Shown here one piece after another: positions 46,548 through 55,730 of a DNA stretch of 64,000 nt (its first letter is position 1; every line of letters begins with the position of its first letter). Where the stretch lies: positions 1 to 64,000 of the forward strand of contig NZ_QGTQ01000006.1 in the NCBI RefSeq assembly GCF_003182255.1. Reading direction: 5' to 3'. The notes under the pieces are model-generated. The model was not told the DNA's origin. It saw only the letters and a list, made by a program, of their open reading frames with translations, and made no database searches. The position numbers were made by a program, and so were the translations under genes. This DNA is from Paenibacillus cellulosilyticus. GTDB taxonomy: Bacteria; Bacillota; Bacilli; Paenibacillales; Paenibacillaceae.

Positions 46548-47777
46548 TTAATATCGATCGCTTTGTCCAGGTACGCCTTGCGGATCTGTGGATTTCCCTG
46601 TACTCGTAATAAGGGTATTTACCCGAACCTCTACCTTCATGTTTTCGAGGATTTCATCCCAATTTTGCTTATGCGATTTCCACTGCTTTGGATAATGTCG
46701 ACGAAACTGTATGGAAAATCCGAAAAAATCGGTTTTCAATTGCTTTTGAGAAAGCTTCAACGCATCTTCGGCTAATCCAGTAAGCTTCTTCTTCCATTGC
46801 TGCTCAATCAGCGCATTCATGTGTGGATCAGCAATCGATTTTGAAGTGGTGTTCAGCACCACCTCCCCCTTTGCATCCACCTTGATTTTCATGCTCCACT
46901 CGTTGTTGGAGATTTGCGGAGTCAATTTGGTCTTCATAGCGCTCAATCTGATCGATACGGCGCCTTCTTTTCCCTCAATGTCAACTGGCATGATAATATT
47001 ATTCAATTGATTAAGGAGCATTAATACGCCAACGCTCATCGGCTCGGTCACTGTCTTCACATAACGATCATTTTTAATGAGCGTAAGACCCCTCACATAA
47101 GGGTCGCTCGCGTATATACTCTGTCCCGATGTAGGCTTTAGAATGAGCATGCGCGACAGCACAGCTGAACGGCTTGGACCTTCTATCGACTGTGCAAGAT
47201 TCAAGACGGTTACACGCGTTCCAAGCTTCAAATTGCTCATCTCCCGCAGCGATTCCGCGGAGCTGCGCTCCAATGGTGGGAGAAGCGCTAACAAATCCCT
47301 GGCTTTCTTGCTTGTCGAGAATACAAACGCATGCTCTCGGATTTGCGTATACCGAAGAAAGAAATCTAGATATTGACGCAATCCTTGTTTGGAGGCTTGT
47401 TCACTTATGACAATGACCTCGCAGTGGCCCCAGAACACGTTGCGAGAAACTTTTCTCTGCAATCTGTTCATCGCTTCAGCCACATTGCTGCCTACCGCGG
47501 TACGTATCATCGTTACACCGCTTTGACTTGCTTCACCCGAACCGGTTCCGCTTGAAGAGCCACTCCCCGCCTTGCGAGGAATAAAGATTTGAGCGGTCAG
47601 TTCGACTTGATTATCTCTGGTGTCTACACCGGTCGCAAGAATAATAGCAAGATCATTCACTTCAATCCGATCCCAGCAACCGGTAACGAGTAGACAGCTG
47701 AATAAAGCCAGGATTTGAAGGGGCAATTTCCATCTCGTCCCTATAAGGCGAGAATCACACTTTTTACGCGTCATCAT
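46548..47777 (-). CDS. Germinant receptor C subunit (GerAC family lipoprotein), operon 1
   Basis: 409 residues. The signal ends in lipobox LVTGC with Cys34, followed by WDRIEVNDLAIILATGVD, the classic GerAC opening. A Ser/Gly-rich insertion (RKAGSGSSSGTGSGEASQSG) and the C-terminal domain with WDEILENMKVEVRVN follow. The lipoprotein sits on the outer face of the spore inner membrane with the A and B subunits. It follows the B gene by six bases. Confidence 0.93.
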   Translation of the reverse strand: MMTRKKCDSRLIGTRWKLPLQILALFSCLLVTGCWDRIEVNDLAIILATGVDTRDNQVELTAQIFIPRKAGSGSSSGTGSGEASQSGVTMIRTAVGSNVAEAMNRLQRKVSRNVFWGHCEVIVISEQASKQGLRQYLDFFLRYTQIREHAFVFSTSKKARDLLALLPPLERSSAESLREMSNLKLGTRVTVLNLAQSIEGPSRSAVLSRMLILKPTSGQSIYASDPYVRGLTLIKNDRYVKTVTEPMSVGVLMLLNQLNNIIMPVDIEGKEGAVSIRLSAMKTKLTPQISNNEWSMKIKVDAKGEVVLNTTSKSIADPHMNALIEQQWKKKLTGLAEDALKLSQKQLKTDFFGFSIQFRRHYPKQWKSHKQNWDEILENMKVEVRVNTLITSTGKSTDPQGVPGQSDRY

Positions 47778-47783
47778 GGCTGC

Positions 47784-48866
47784 TTAAGCCCCTCGCCCCT
47801 TCATACTTACATTCCATAGCTTTCTCAATAGCGCGCAACCGTACAATAATGCAGGAAAGCAGAATAGAAACAGTAAGGTGTACAAATTGCCAGAGACGCT
47901 TAACAGCTTAGCCACGTCTGATTGACCCGTCACAACCCAGTACGAATACGCTAAGCACAAGAAGGATAATGGGGCAACAACAGGTTTATAGTCATCTAAA
48001 CCGAACCATTCCGCTGTAGTTGTTGCGAAGATGTACAGAAATACAGAGATTTTGACAAAGATTCCGAAAATCCAGACGGCAATGATGACAGCTTCAATAT
48101 GCTGCAGAAAGTCCGCAATCGTGATGTATCGCGCAGCAATTAACATAGGAAATGCAAAGCTGTCCGTTATGTCGCCAATGAGGAACAAACAAACCAGATT
48201 GGTAACGATCATAATGGCTGTTGTGAATAACAGCGACCCCATCATCACTTTACCAAGCTGGCGTTTATGATTGACATAGGGCAGCAAGAAAGCGATAACC
48301 ATGTATTCGCTTAACCACGCAGCAGGCGCTATGCTGCCTAGAAATGATGGAAGCACTCCATCCTCGAATACAGGAAGAAGCTCTTCAGGCTTCAATTCTT
48401 TCATTAGCAGAAGAAAGGTAAGAAGTAAAAGCGCAGTGATTATGGTGACAAAAATTTGTGAGGTGCGGCCCACTACCTCTATTCCGAGACGCACATTAAG
48501 TGAACATACAATAACCATAGTTCCCATCACTATAAATAGCGGCGTGCGCGGCAAAGCATTATTAACGATAAATTCACCATACTCTCTAATAATCAAGCCT
48601 GTCAGATGAGGCAAATAGACAAGATAAGCCAGCCCGAATACTTTTCCTGGCAGCCAACCTAATATTTTCACACTAGACTGAATGATCGTCATATTGGGGT
48701 AAAGGCGATAAATGCCAAGACTGATTCCAATAACGATAAAACCTACGAGTGATCCCCAAATCGGCGAAAGCCACATATCGTGTCCTGCATAATGCATGGT
48801 TATACTAGGCACGGACAATATAGAAGTTGCAAGTATGGTGGGCAACAGCATGATCGCAAGTTGCAT
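47784..48866 (-). CDS. Germinant receptor B subunit (GerAB family, APC-type transporter fold), operon 1
   Basis: 360 residues with ten membrane helices, fold of the amino-acid/polyamine/organocation superfamily. Visible stretches are GHDMWLSPIWGSLVGFIVI and FGLAYLVYLPHLTGLIIREY. GerB subunits bind germinants in the spore inner membrane. It is preceded by the A gene (51-base gap) and followed by the C gene. Confidence 0.93.
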   Translation of the reverse strand: MQLAIMLLPTILATSILSVPSITMHYAGHDMWLSPIWGSLVGFIVIGISLGIYRLYPNMTIIQSSVKILGWLPGKVFGLAYLVYLPHLTGLIIREYGEFIVNNALPRTPLFIVMGTMVIVCSLNVRLGIEVVGRTSQIFVTIITALLLLTFLLLMKELKPEELLPVFEDGVLPSFLGSIAPAAWLSEYMVIAFLLPYVNHKRQLGKVMMGSLLFTTAIMIVTNLVCLFLIGDITDSFAFPMLIAARYITIADFLQHIEAVIIAVWIFGIFVKISVFLYIFATTTAEWFGLDDYKPVVAPLSFLCLAYSYWVVTGQSDVAKLLSVSGNLYTLLFLFCFPALLYGCALLRKLWNVSMKGRGA

Positions 48867-48917
48867 GTCTGAAATCCGCCCCTTATCGGTTAACAGGTGT
48901 ACCCCCTCCTTCTGAGC

Positions 48918-50363
48918 TTAACTTTCAATCATTGGCCTATTTGCTTGCTCCTCTGCATCATGACACCACCAAACGTCCTTACGCCCCTTTGCCGAAGCTG
49001 GAGGAGACAGCGATAGATAGGGCATGCCAAATGATCGCAGGCTGCTTAAATGAATCACGATGACAAGTACACCAAGCATCATTCCAACGAGTCCAAGCGT
49101 GCCAGCCAACAGCATGATCGGGAATCTGAGCAAACGAGATACGATACCTGCTGCATATCTCGGGATCATGAAAGAAGCAATCCCGGTTAATGCAACGATA
49201 ATGACCATAGGAGCAGATACGATGCCTGCCGAGGTGGCCGCTTGTCCGATAATGAGTGCTCCGACAATACTGACAGCAGCACCAACCTGCTTAGGCAGCC
49301 GAACCCCTGCCTCCCTTAATGCTTCGAATGAGATCTCCATAATCATCGCTTCCACCAACGCTGGAAATGGAATTTCTTCCCTCGCCCTAGCGATGCTTAG
49401 CAGTAGAACGGTGGGAATCATTTCCTGATGAAAAGTAGTTATCGCCACGTAAGCCGATGGCAGCATGACAGATATGACAGCGAAAAAATATCTCAACCAG
49501 CGAATAGAAATACTCATATATTTATTCTCATAATAATCTTCCGGAGATTGGAGCAAAGAGAAAATCGAAACAGGTGCAATGAGACTGAAAGGTGTTCCGT
49601 CAATCAACAGCGCAAAGCGGCCTTCAAGGAGATTCGCTGCCACTACGTCCGGTCGTTCCGTTGCGATCATCTGCGGAAAAGGTGAATATTGTTCGTCCGC
49701 AAGGCCTTTTTCGATATATTGACTTTCCAGAACGCCTTTCAAATGCAGCTTTCTTAATCTTGCTCCGACTTCCTCTAACAGTGCTGGATCAAGTAAGCCA
49801 TCAACATAGGCGAGAACAATGTCTGTGTTTGTATATTGACCTTTGCTTGTTGCAATGAGTTTCAATGCAGGGGTTCTCATTCGCTTGCGTAAGAGAGAAA
49901 GATTGGTACTTATATCTTCAGTAAACCCTTCTCGGGGGCCACGCACAGTTGACTCGGCTGTAGGCTCTTCAACAGCGCGAGATGCTGTCTTAGGTACCGA
50001 ATAAGCTCTGCCAATCGATTGATCCTCCAGCAGCAGCAGAGCTTGTCCATTCAGAATAGCAAGGATAGCTTGATCGATTGTATGGACGTTCTGAACGGAA
50101 GACATCGGAACGGAAATCCCAGACATTGAGGATGTGTTATCCTCCACTATAGGAGACAGCAGTTGTCTCTCCAGTCGTTCGCTATCACACAGGCTGCTGC
50201 AATACACACATAATGCGGATATATGATTGCCGGTTTGGAAGAAGTGAAATATAATGTCCGCATTATCTCCAAGAACCTCTTGAAGTACTGCATGGTTATC
50301 GTCCAGACGTGATGTAAATTCCTCTTTGTATGGTACCTTTTCTGTTTGTAACACGATCCCCAC
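48918..50363 (-). CDS. Germinant receptor A subunit (GerAA/SpoVAF family), operon 1
   Basis: 481 residues. A soluble N-terminal domain (to about 270, with VRGPREGFTEDISTNLSLLR and ATERPDVVAANLLEGRFALL) precedes a membrane domain of five to six helices (LPSAYVAITTFHQEMIPTVLL, FPALVEAMIMEISFEALRE, TGIASFMIPRYAAGI). The A subunit forms the oligomeric ion-channel-like core of the receptor. The frame starts with GTG at 50363; a second GTG three codons later has an equally good GAGGTGG upstream. I saw no convincing SigG promoter here. Confidence 0.93.
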   Translation of the reverse strand: MGIVLQTEKVPYKEEFTSRLDDNHAVLQEVLGDNADIIFHFFQTGNHISALCVYCSSLCDSERLERQLLSPIVEDNTSSMSGISVPMSSVQNVHTIDQAILAILNGQALLLLEDQSIGRAYSVPKTASRAVEEPTAESTVRGPREGFTEDISTNLSLLRKRMRTPALKLIATSKGQYTNTDIVLAYVDGLLDPALLEEVGARLRKLHLKGVLESQYIEKGLADEQYSPFPQMIATERPDVVAANLLEGRFALLIDGTPFSLIAPVSIFSLLQSPEDYYENKYMSISIRWLRYFFAVISVMLPSAYVAITTFHQEMIPTVLLLSIARAREEIPFPALVEAMIMEISFEALREAGVRLPKQVGAAVSIVGALIIGQAATSAGIVSAPMVIIVALTGIASFMIPRYAAGIVSRLLRFPIMLLAGTLGLVGMMLGVLVIVIHLSSLRSFGMPYLSLSPPASAKGRKDVWWCHDAEEQANRPMIES

Positions 50364-50473
50364 CTCGCAATCCTTACATGGAAATATTAAGTATCTTTAT
50401 GTTTTTCCCATTAGGTGGAAATTATGCACGTTAGGCTGTTACGCCCGGATTACCTTCTCCCATGCTAGTCGCA

Positions 50474-50509
50474 CAAAAAAACACTTACAGCCTGTCGGCT
50501 CGTAAGTGT
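50474..50509 (-). terminator. Intrinsic terminator of the 59-residue membrane-protein gene
   Basis: ACACTTAC-(bulged C)-AGCC/GGCT stem with loop GACA, followed by TTTTTTT on the minus strand. It separates the small gene from the first ger operon. Confidence 0.85.
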
Positions 50510-50531
50510 TACACTGCTGCACATCTTTTAG

Positions 50532-50711
50532 CTAAAAGTCCATCCAAATAAACTCGGCCACTGCAAGAATCAAGGCGATTATATTGCCTACAATAAAGAA
50601 CCACTTACGCGCACGTCGACTCATAGGCTCAGTCTCTGTAATCATCTGCCAAGCGATAATTCCGTTGATGACAAGGAAAATAATGAGTGCTAACAACCAA
50701 TTGGACAACAT
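50532..50711 (-). CDS. Small two-helix membrane protein, 59 aa
   Basis: The minus-strand frame from ATG 50711 to TAG 50532 gives a 59-residue protein: helix MLSNWLLALIIFLVINGIIA, polar loop WQMITETEPMSRRARKW, helix FFIVGNIIALILAVAEFIW. The basic loop predicts both ends outside. An AAGGGG stretch lies 13 bases upstream, farther than ideal. A strong terminator begins 23 bases after the stop, supporting a real gene. I do not recognise the family. Confidence 0.65.
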   Translation of the reverse strand: MLSNWLLALIIFLVINGIIAWQMITETEPMSRRARKWFFIVGNIIALILAVAEFIWMDF

Positions 50712-50873
50712 CCGGATCTATGACCCCTTTTTCTTTAACATAGTTAATGGTACACATATCCATATTAGTTGAATTCGTTCTATAGGTCTAGCCTCATCCA
50801 TCGACAAGGAATCGTATCAACGAGAGAGAATAGGTAAATTGTTACACTATCGTTTAAGAAAGGATGCGTTCAA

Positions 50874-51335
50874 ATGGAGATTGCCATTACTAGAGCTTCG
50901 ATTTCGGATGCAACAACAATCTTAGCCCTTCAAAAGCTTGCTTATCGCAGCGAGGCAGAACTCTACAATGACTTCAACATCGAGCCGCTTCTCCAAACAC
51001 TCGAGCAGTTGGAGCAGCAATTCGACGATCATATCATACTGAAAGCTGTCATAAACGATAAGATTGTAGGCTCAGTCAGAGCTATTGAACGGGATGGCAC
51101 CTGTTACATTGGCAAGCTCATGGTTTCTCCTGAGTGCCAGAACCACGGCATTGGCAAACTGCTAATGAGGCAAATAGAAGCGCTGCAGCCCCACTCTCGC
51201 TTCGAACTCTTCACAGGCTTCAAGAGCGAACGTAATATTGCGCTGTATCAAAAGCTTGGGTACCAAATTTATTGCGAACGGGTAATTTCACCTGAATTTA
51301 GTTTGATTTATCTTGAAAAGAACAGGTCTTCTTAA
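50874..51335 (+). CDS. GNAT-family N-acetyltransferase
   Basis: 153 residues. The acetyl-CoA-binding core is IGKLMVSPECQNHGIGKLLM (about 80-100, Q/RxxGxG/A motif as QNHGIG), with the terminal KLGYQIYCERVIS beta-alpha-beta. Substrate unknown. AAAGGATG precedes the ATG by about nine bases. It is followed 87 bases later by the ferritin-like gene, which has its own ribosome-binding site; no terminator separates them. Confidence 0.88.
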   Translation: MEIAITRASISDATTILALQKLAYRSEAELYNDFNIEPLLQTLEQLEQQFDDHIILKAVINDKIVGSVRAIERDGTCYIGKLMVSPECQNHGIGKLLMRQIEALQPHSRFELFTGFKSERNIALYQKLGYQIYCERVISPEFSLIYLEKNRSS

Positions 51336-51422
51336 TTAGTTGCACCTTTAATCTGCACATCAAGCGTACCAGAAGCATACCAATAGGTAGGCACCCAGCT
51401 TATCTTTGGGAGGAAACAAAAT

Positions 51423-51893
51423 ATGTATTGGGGATACCCCGTCGCCTATAGACAGTCTTTTCAGCCGGTCTGGCAGACAACCTTTCAACAATCGCTTGCG
51501 ATGATCCGTGAGGCCGTGCAAGACGAGCGTCATGATGAACTATTTTATGAGGAGTTAATCCGACTTGCACCTACTCAAGCTCAGCAAGAAATCATTACTT
51601 CCATCCGTGAGGATGAGCGTGGACATAATCGTATGTTTAGAAGCATGTACAAGGAATTAACCGGGCAGGACATCGCTCCTCCAGCGAATGTACCGTTTCA
51701 GAAACCAGCCTCCTACGTAGATGGCCTAACACAAGCGTTGTTTGGAGAATTATCTGCTGTAGAGAAATATCGTGCAATCTGGTCAGGTCTACCTGCCGGC
51801 GTTTATCAGAATACCGTACTCGGTATTATTCTAGATGAACAGAAGCACGCAACCAAATACAACTATCTCTTATTACTAAATCAAATGAAATAA
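51423..51893 (+). CDS. Ferritin-like domain protein
   Basis: 156 residues of four-helix-bundle type. Metal-ligand pattern: DERHDELFYEELIRLAP in helix 1, SIREDERGHNRMF (ExxRGH) in helix 2, ALFGELSAVEKYR in helix 3, and LDEQKHATKYNYLLL (ExxH) in helix 4. This is the di-iron arrangement of rubrerythrin/ferritin-like proteins without a rubredoxin tail. The N-terminal MYWGYPVAYRQ is typical of short spore-former ferritin-like proteins, some of which are spore-coat-associated. GGGAGG is nine bases before the ATG. Confidence 0.82.
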   Translation: MYWGYPVAYRQSFQPVWQTTFQQSLAMIREAVQDERHDELFYEELIRLAPTQAQQEIITSIREDERGHNRMFRSMYKELTGQDIAPPANVPFQKPASYVDGLTQALFGELSAVEKYRAIWSGLPAGVYQNTVLGIILDEQKHATKYNYLLLLNQMK

Positions 51894-51896
51894 CAG

Positions 51897-51938
51897 AAGG
51901 CCCTTCAAGTGCTCATTCACTTGAAGAGCCTTCTTCTA
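51897..51938 (+). terminator. Intrinsic terminator after the ferritin-like gene
   Basis: AAGGCCCTTCAAGTG-CTCATT-CACTTGAAGAGCCTT followed by CTTCT on the plus strand. Confidence 0.8.
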
Positions 51939-51957
51939 TCCCTACTCCTCATGACAT

Positions 51958-51982
51958 GAAAGAAAGCCGCGATAGCCGCGGC
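51958..51982 (-). terminator. Intrinsic terminator after the cyclase-family gene
   Basis: GCCGCG-GCTAT-CGCGGC followed by TTTCTTTC on the minus strand, 17 bases past the stop at 51999. Confidence 0.8.
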
Positions 51983-51998
51983 TTTTCTCTACTAACAG

Positions 51999-52754
51999 TT
52001 ATTCTATAATGGCAACCGGACGAGCCCAGCCACCGCTTGCTTTCTCCACTTTGATCGGAAAGCAAGCAATTTTGAACCCATATGGACGTGGCAGCTGATC
52101 GAGGTTCGCCAGCTTCTCAATCTGGCAGTATTCGCGATCCTTGCCCACATAATGTGCCGCCCATAGCACGCCTTCTTTGGGGTCGTTCTTATAAGCATCT
52201 GCTTGAAGATTAAGCGGGATATCCCATCCCCAGCCATCGGTGCCGACGACCTTAATGCCTTGGTCGAGCAGCCATACTGTTGCCTCGGCAGACACACCAG
52301 CATGAAGGAACGCATAATGCTCTTGGTACAGCCGCTTGTCCGCATCGCTGCGAATAAGGACGATATCGAACGGCTTCAATGTATAGCCAATTCGGTCTAA
52401 TTCATTAATCAGATCTTCTGTTGTAATCTCGTAGCCTGGCGGCTTCGTACTGAAATCAAGCACAACGCCATCGGAATAAAACCATTCGAGCGGCAGCTCG
52501 TCAATCGTTCTAGCTGGTTTACCTTCTGATGTCGGCCAATAGTGCCAAGGTGCATCGACATGCGTTCCTGCATGCGTGTTGAGCGTGACGGTTTCCGTTG
52601 CCCAAGCCTTGCTCTCTGGGAAATTGTCAGGCTGTAACCCTAGGATGGCAGACGCTTGTCTAGCTCCATCCTCATGACTTGCATAATCAATGCGCGCTGG
52701 CAGCGGCTCGCGAATGCTCGGGCTGATAGGTACGCTTAGATCGATCAGTTTCAT
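51999..52754 (-). CDS. Cyclase/kynurenine-formamidase-like metal hydrolase (PF04199)
   Basis: 251 residues with the signature HAGTHVDAPWHY (HxGTHxDxPxH, about residues 67-78) that binds divalent metal, plus TDGWGWDIP and a second histidine region AAHYVGKDREY. Related enzymes are arylformamidases, isatin hydrolases and polyketide cyclases; no neighbour hints at tryptophan catabolism. ATG 52754 has AAGGGAG nine bases upstream; a longer frame of 17 codons is rejected. Confidence 0.87.
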   Translation of the reverse strand: MKLIDLSVPISPSIREPLPARIDYASHEDGARQASAILGLQPDNFPESKAWATETVTLNTHAGTHVDAPWHYWPTSEGKPARTIDELPLEWFYSDGVVLDFSTKPPGYEITTEDLINELDRIGYTLKPFDIVLIRSDADKRLYQEHYAFLHAGVSAEATVWLLDQGIKVVGTDGWGWDIPLNLQADAYKNDPKEGVLWAAHYVGKDREYCQIEKLANLDQLPRPYGFKIACFPIKVEKASGGWARPVAIIE

Positions 52755-52896
52755 CGTATACGACTCCCTTTGTCTTCGAATGATCATATCGAACAATGAC
52801 CGCATCTATTCTAGTATTCAACCCTACCGCAGCGCAACCATTATTTCCAAAGTTATAAAGACATACTTTTGCAAGGAGCCGCAACGAGCTTCCGCT

Positions 52897-54063
52897 CTAA
52901 TCCATTAACAGCCTTCCAGTCGCCCTAGCGCCAATGGTCTTCTTCACATGTGTCGCCATGAATCGAACAATTTCCTCGGTAACCATATCTGCTGCATGAA
53001 CCTCTTGCGTGTGGTAACCATCTCCGTATTCATATATGAACCTTCTCTTCCATAACAATGCACGTTGAACCGCATCATTCATCCCCGATCGATCAGCAAC
53101 GATCTGGACAAAGCCCTGCTTCTGCCAATATTCTGCGTTTCCCTTCTCTTGTCCGGGCAATGGCCGATGAACAACAACAGGAAGCCCTACCACTCTAGCC
53201 TCCGCAAGTGTTACACCGCCTGCCTTCGTAATCAGACAGGAAGCAGCCGACATCAGCTCTTCGATATGTTCAATAAATCCTACGACGTGAACTTGATTCG
53301 CATGCTTGAACTGCTTCGTCAGGGTGCGAAGCACCGAATCATTATGACCGCAGACAACGACGATCTCCGCATCCTGCCGAGCCATGAGATCGTCGATATC
53401 TGACTTCACTTTCGCATATACACCATTGGCGCCTGCCATCATGAGGATCATTGGTTTCGCTGTGTTCAATCCGTACTTCTGATAAACTTCGTGCTGAGCC
53501 ACATTACGCAGAAACGAGGAGCGCACTGGAATACCACTAACAATAACCCGATGAGCAGGTACGCCTTTGTCAATCAACCAGCTCTTCATCTGCTCACTTG
53601 CAACGAAATAACGATCCGTGTTCGGATGAAGCCAACGATTGTGCAGCACATAATCCGTTACGATTGTCATGCAGATACAGTCTCCCATAACCGCTGCATC
53701 CATCTCGGCCGTTGCAAGGTAAGGGAACGTATGCAGCACAAGATCGGGACGCTCCCTCTTGGCAATTTCTTTAATTCTGTCCATGCCCATTAAGCGCATC
53801 CATTGATTCAAACGGCATTCGGGGTCAATTCGATTCGTATACTCATATATCCATCCATAAAGCTTCGGGCAATAAATCGAGCCTTGATGAAAAGCAAATC
53901 GAGTCCACTTATCCCACAACGGGTGAGCCATGGCGAACACATCCAGCATTGTAACATCGAAGCGTTTCATCCTCTCTAAGCGCTCCTTCATCGCTCGAGC
54001 AACCTGATAGTGACCTTCGCCGTATTTCGCATAGATGATAAGTATTTTGGGCTTATCGCTCAT
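52897..54063 (-). CDS. MGDG-synthase/UgtP-like glycosyltransferase
   Basis: 388 residues, GT28-type. The N-terminal half begins PKILIIYAKYGEGHYQVARA (glycine-rich GEGH element of diacylglycerol glucosyltransferases), and the C-terminal donor-binding region reads ITKAGGVTLAEARVVGLPVV and PLPGQEKGNAEYW. Such enzymes add glucose or galactose to diacylglycerol on the inner membrane face, making glycolipid or the lipoteichoic acid anchor. The gene follows dedA by 60 bases and uppP, so it belongs to an envelope-lipid operon. ATG 54063 has AGGAG upstream. Confidence 0.85.
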   Translation of the reverse strand: MSDKPKILIIYAKYGEGHYQVARAMKERLERMKRFDVTMLDVFAMAHPLWDKWTRFAFHQGSIYCPKLYGWIYEYTNRIDPECRLNQWMRLMGMDRIKEIAKRERPDLVLHTFPYLATAEMDAAVMGDCICMTIVTDYVLHNRWLHPNTDRYFVASEQMKSWLIDKGVPAHRVIVSGIPVRSSFLRNVAQHEVYQKYGLNTAKPMILMMAGANGVYAKVKSDIDDLMARQDAEIVVVCGHNDSVLRTLTKQFKHANQVHVVGFIEHIEELMSAASCLITKAGGVTLAEARVVGLPVVVHRPLPGQEKGNAEYWQKQGFVQIVADRSGMNDAVQRALLWKRRFIYEYGDGYHTQEVHAADMVTEEIVRFMATHVKKTIGARATGRLLMD

Positions 54064-54123
54064 GGTCACACCGCTCCTCTAATGTTTGTGTGGCGTATGG
54101 GATTCCACCAAGTTAGGCTGACC

Positions 54124-54732
54124 TTAATGAATTCCCCTTCTTTTCTTAAGGAGCCAGAACAGCCCTGCCACTAAAATGATCCCTGCGATTCCATAGCTAA
54201 GGGGATGGAGTATCCGCTCGATCTGATCGGACTGTCCCAGCTTGTATCCTGCAAAGGCAAGCGCCATATTCCAAGGGATACACCCGATGAATGTGAATAA
54301 GATGAACTTCGTTACACGCATACTTGCAATACCGGCTGGCAGTGAAATGAACGTTCGTACGAATGGGAGATTACGGGCAATCAATACCGTTAACTCACCG
54401 TGACGATCGAACCAACGCTGTGCTTGTTCATAGTGTGATTGCTTGAACAAAATATACTTCCCATATTGCTCCAATAACCGTCTGCCGCCCAAGGCTCCGA
54501 TATAATAAGCGATGATCGATCCAACCAAATTACCGAATACGCCTGCAGCGACGACACCCCAATAGGTCATGGAACCAAGGGCTGACGCAGCACCTCCGCC
54601 CAGCAGAATGACTTCGCTCGGAATGGGGATACAGGCGCTTTCCAGAATCATACCGATGAATATACCGGTCAGACCGAGTGTATCAATAAGATGAATTGCA
54701 GTTCTTGAGAACCAATCTATAAGCTGATGCAT
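54124..54732 (-). CDS. DedA-family membrane protein (candidate undecaprenyl-phosphate flippase)
   Basis: 202 residues with four to five helices and the DedA signature: ESACIPIPSEVILLGGGAA near the N-terminus, then RNLPFVRTFISLPAGIASM and FIGCIPWNMALAFAGYKLG. DedA proteins such as UptA of B. subtilis recycle undecaprenyl phosphate across the membrane. The gene is 12 bases downstream of uppP, whose product makes undecaprenyl phosphate from the diphosphate. This ties dephosphorylation and flipping together. Substrate assignment is by family and context. Confidence 0.9.
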   Translation of the reverse strand: MHQLIDWFSRTAIHLIDTLGLTGIFIGMILESACIPIPSEVILLGGGAASALGSMTYWGVVAAGVFGNLVGSIIAYYIGALGGRRLLEQYGKYILFKQSHYEQAQRWFDRHGELTVLIARNLPFVRTFISLPAGIASMRVTKFILFTFIGCIPWNMALAFAGYKLGQSDQIERILHPLSYGIAGIILVAGLFWLLKKRRGIH

Positions 54733-54744
54733 CGAGTATCCTCC

Positions 54745-55569
54745 CTACGCATTAAACAGCAAGTAAATGAGGAACACGGCTGCCAATACGAACCGATAAT
54801 AAGCAAACGGCGCCAGCTTGAAACGCTCAAGCAGCTTCAAAAATGTTATGACAGCGATTAGTGCTACCGTGAAAGCAACAACAAATCCTATAGCAAACCA
54901 ACCTATATCGGATGAGCTGAGCGTATCGTAGCTCTTAAGCAGCTCGTAGCCGCTTGCAGCCACCATCATCGGAATCGCGATCAGGAACGAGAAATTGGTT
55001 GCTGCCCGATAACCGACGCCTGACAGCAGGCCACCTGCAATCGTAGCCCCTGAGCGGGAAAAGCCCGGCCACAACGCAAGACATTGGTACATTCCAATGA
55101 GCAGTGCCTGCTTATAGGTGACTTGATCGATCGCCTGGGCTTGTACTTCCTGCTGATGACGTTGACCGATAAGCATGAAGATACCGCCTGCCACCAATCC
55201 TATCAACACCGTATAAGGCGAGAACAAATACGATTTGATAAACGAATGAAGGATTAATCCTAGTGCCATGGCAGGCAAGCAGGCCAAGATCAAGTGAAGC
55301 AAATTCAGTCGATGAGCGGGCTGTGCATTCCCTACATTCCCCGCTTCTAATTTCGCAAGGCCAAGCAGGTTGAATATTCGTCTCCAATAGATAACAGCAA
55401 CCGCTAGTATGGCGCCTAACTGAATGATGATCTCGAACGTATCCGCTTTATCACCAGTAAACCCGAGCAGCTTGCCGCTCAAGATGAGATGACCGGTCGA
55501 TGAGACAGGCAGAAACTCCGTCAATCCTTCCACGATGCCTTGGATGACGGCATTAAACACGTTGTGCAT
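54745..55569 (-). CDS. uppP: Undecaprenyl-diphosphatase
   Basis: 274 residues, normal length, with seven to eight helices. Catalytic motifs are GLTEFLPVSSTGHLIL (E-rich and SSTGH element) and PGFSRSGATIAGG (P-G-x-S-R-S-x-x-T). UppP (BacA) removes one phosphate from undecaprenyl diphosphate outside the membrane, regenerating the lipid carrier for wall polymers and giving bacitracin tolerance. The first gene of the uppP-dedA-glycosyltransferase operon; an upstream terminator belongs to the response-regulator operon. Confidence 0.95.
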   Translation of the reverse strand: MHNVFNAVIQGIVEGLTEFLPVSSTGHLILSGKLLGFTGDKADTFEIIIQLGAILAVAVIYWRRIFNLLGLAKLEAGNVGNAQPAHRLNLLHLILACLPAMALGLILHSFIKSYLFSPYTVLIGLVAGGIFMLIGQRHQQEVQAQAIDQVTYKQALLIGMYQCLALWPGFSRSGATIAGGLLSGVGYRAATNFSFLIAIPMMVAASGYELLKSYDTLSSSDIGWFAIGFVVAFTVALIAVITFLKLLERFKLAPFAYYRFVLAAVFLIYLLFNA

Positions 55570-55690
55570 GAGGTCGTGTCCACTCCTTTGTCAATTAAAA
55601 GCTAGTTAGATCAGCTGTTACCTACTATAAGCACCATTCCTAAACGAATCGTGAAGCCTTTATTAACATTTTCTTAACTGCCCGATGGGC

Positions 55691-55728
55691 AAAAAAAAGA
55701 AAGTCTGACCTGTGTCGTCAGACTTTCT
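55691..55728 (-). terminator. Intrinsic terminator after the two-component system
   Basis: GAAAGTCTGACG-ACACAG-GTCAGACTTTC followed by T8 on the minus strand, directly after the response-regulator stop. Confidence 0.92.
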
Positions 55729-55730
55729 CA

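Noticed and set aside
50364-50473. SigG promoter before ger operon 1 (TGCATAA near 50430)
   Set aside because: No -10 box of the CATAMTA kind lies at 16-18 bases; the only candidate is about 20-21 bases away.
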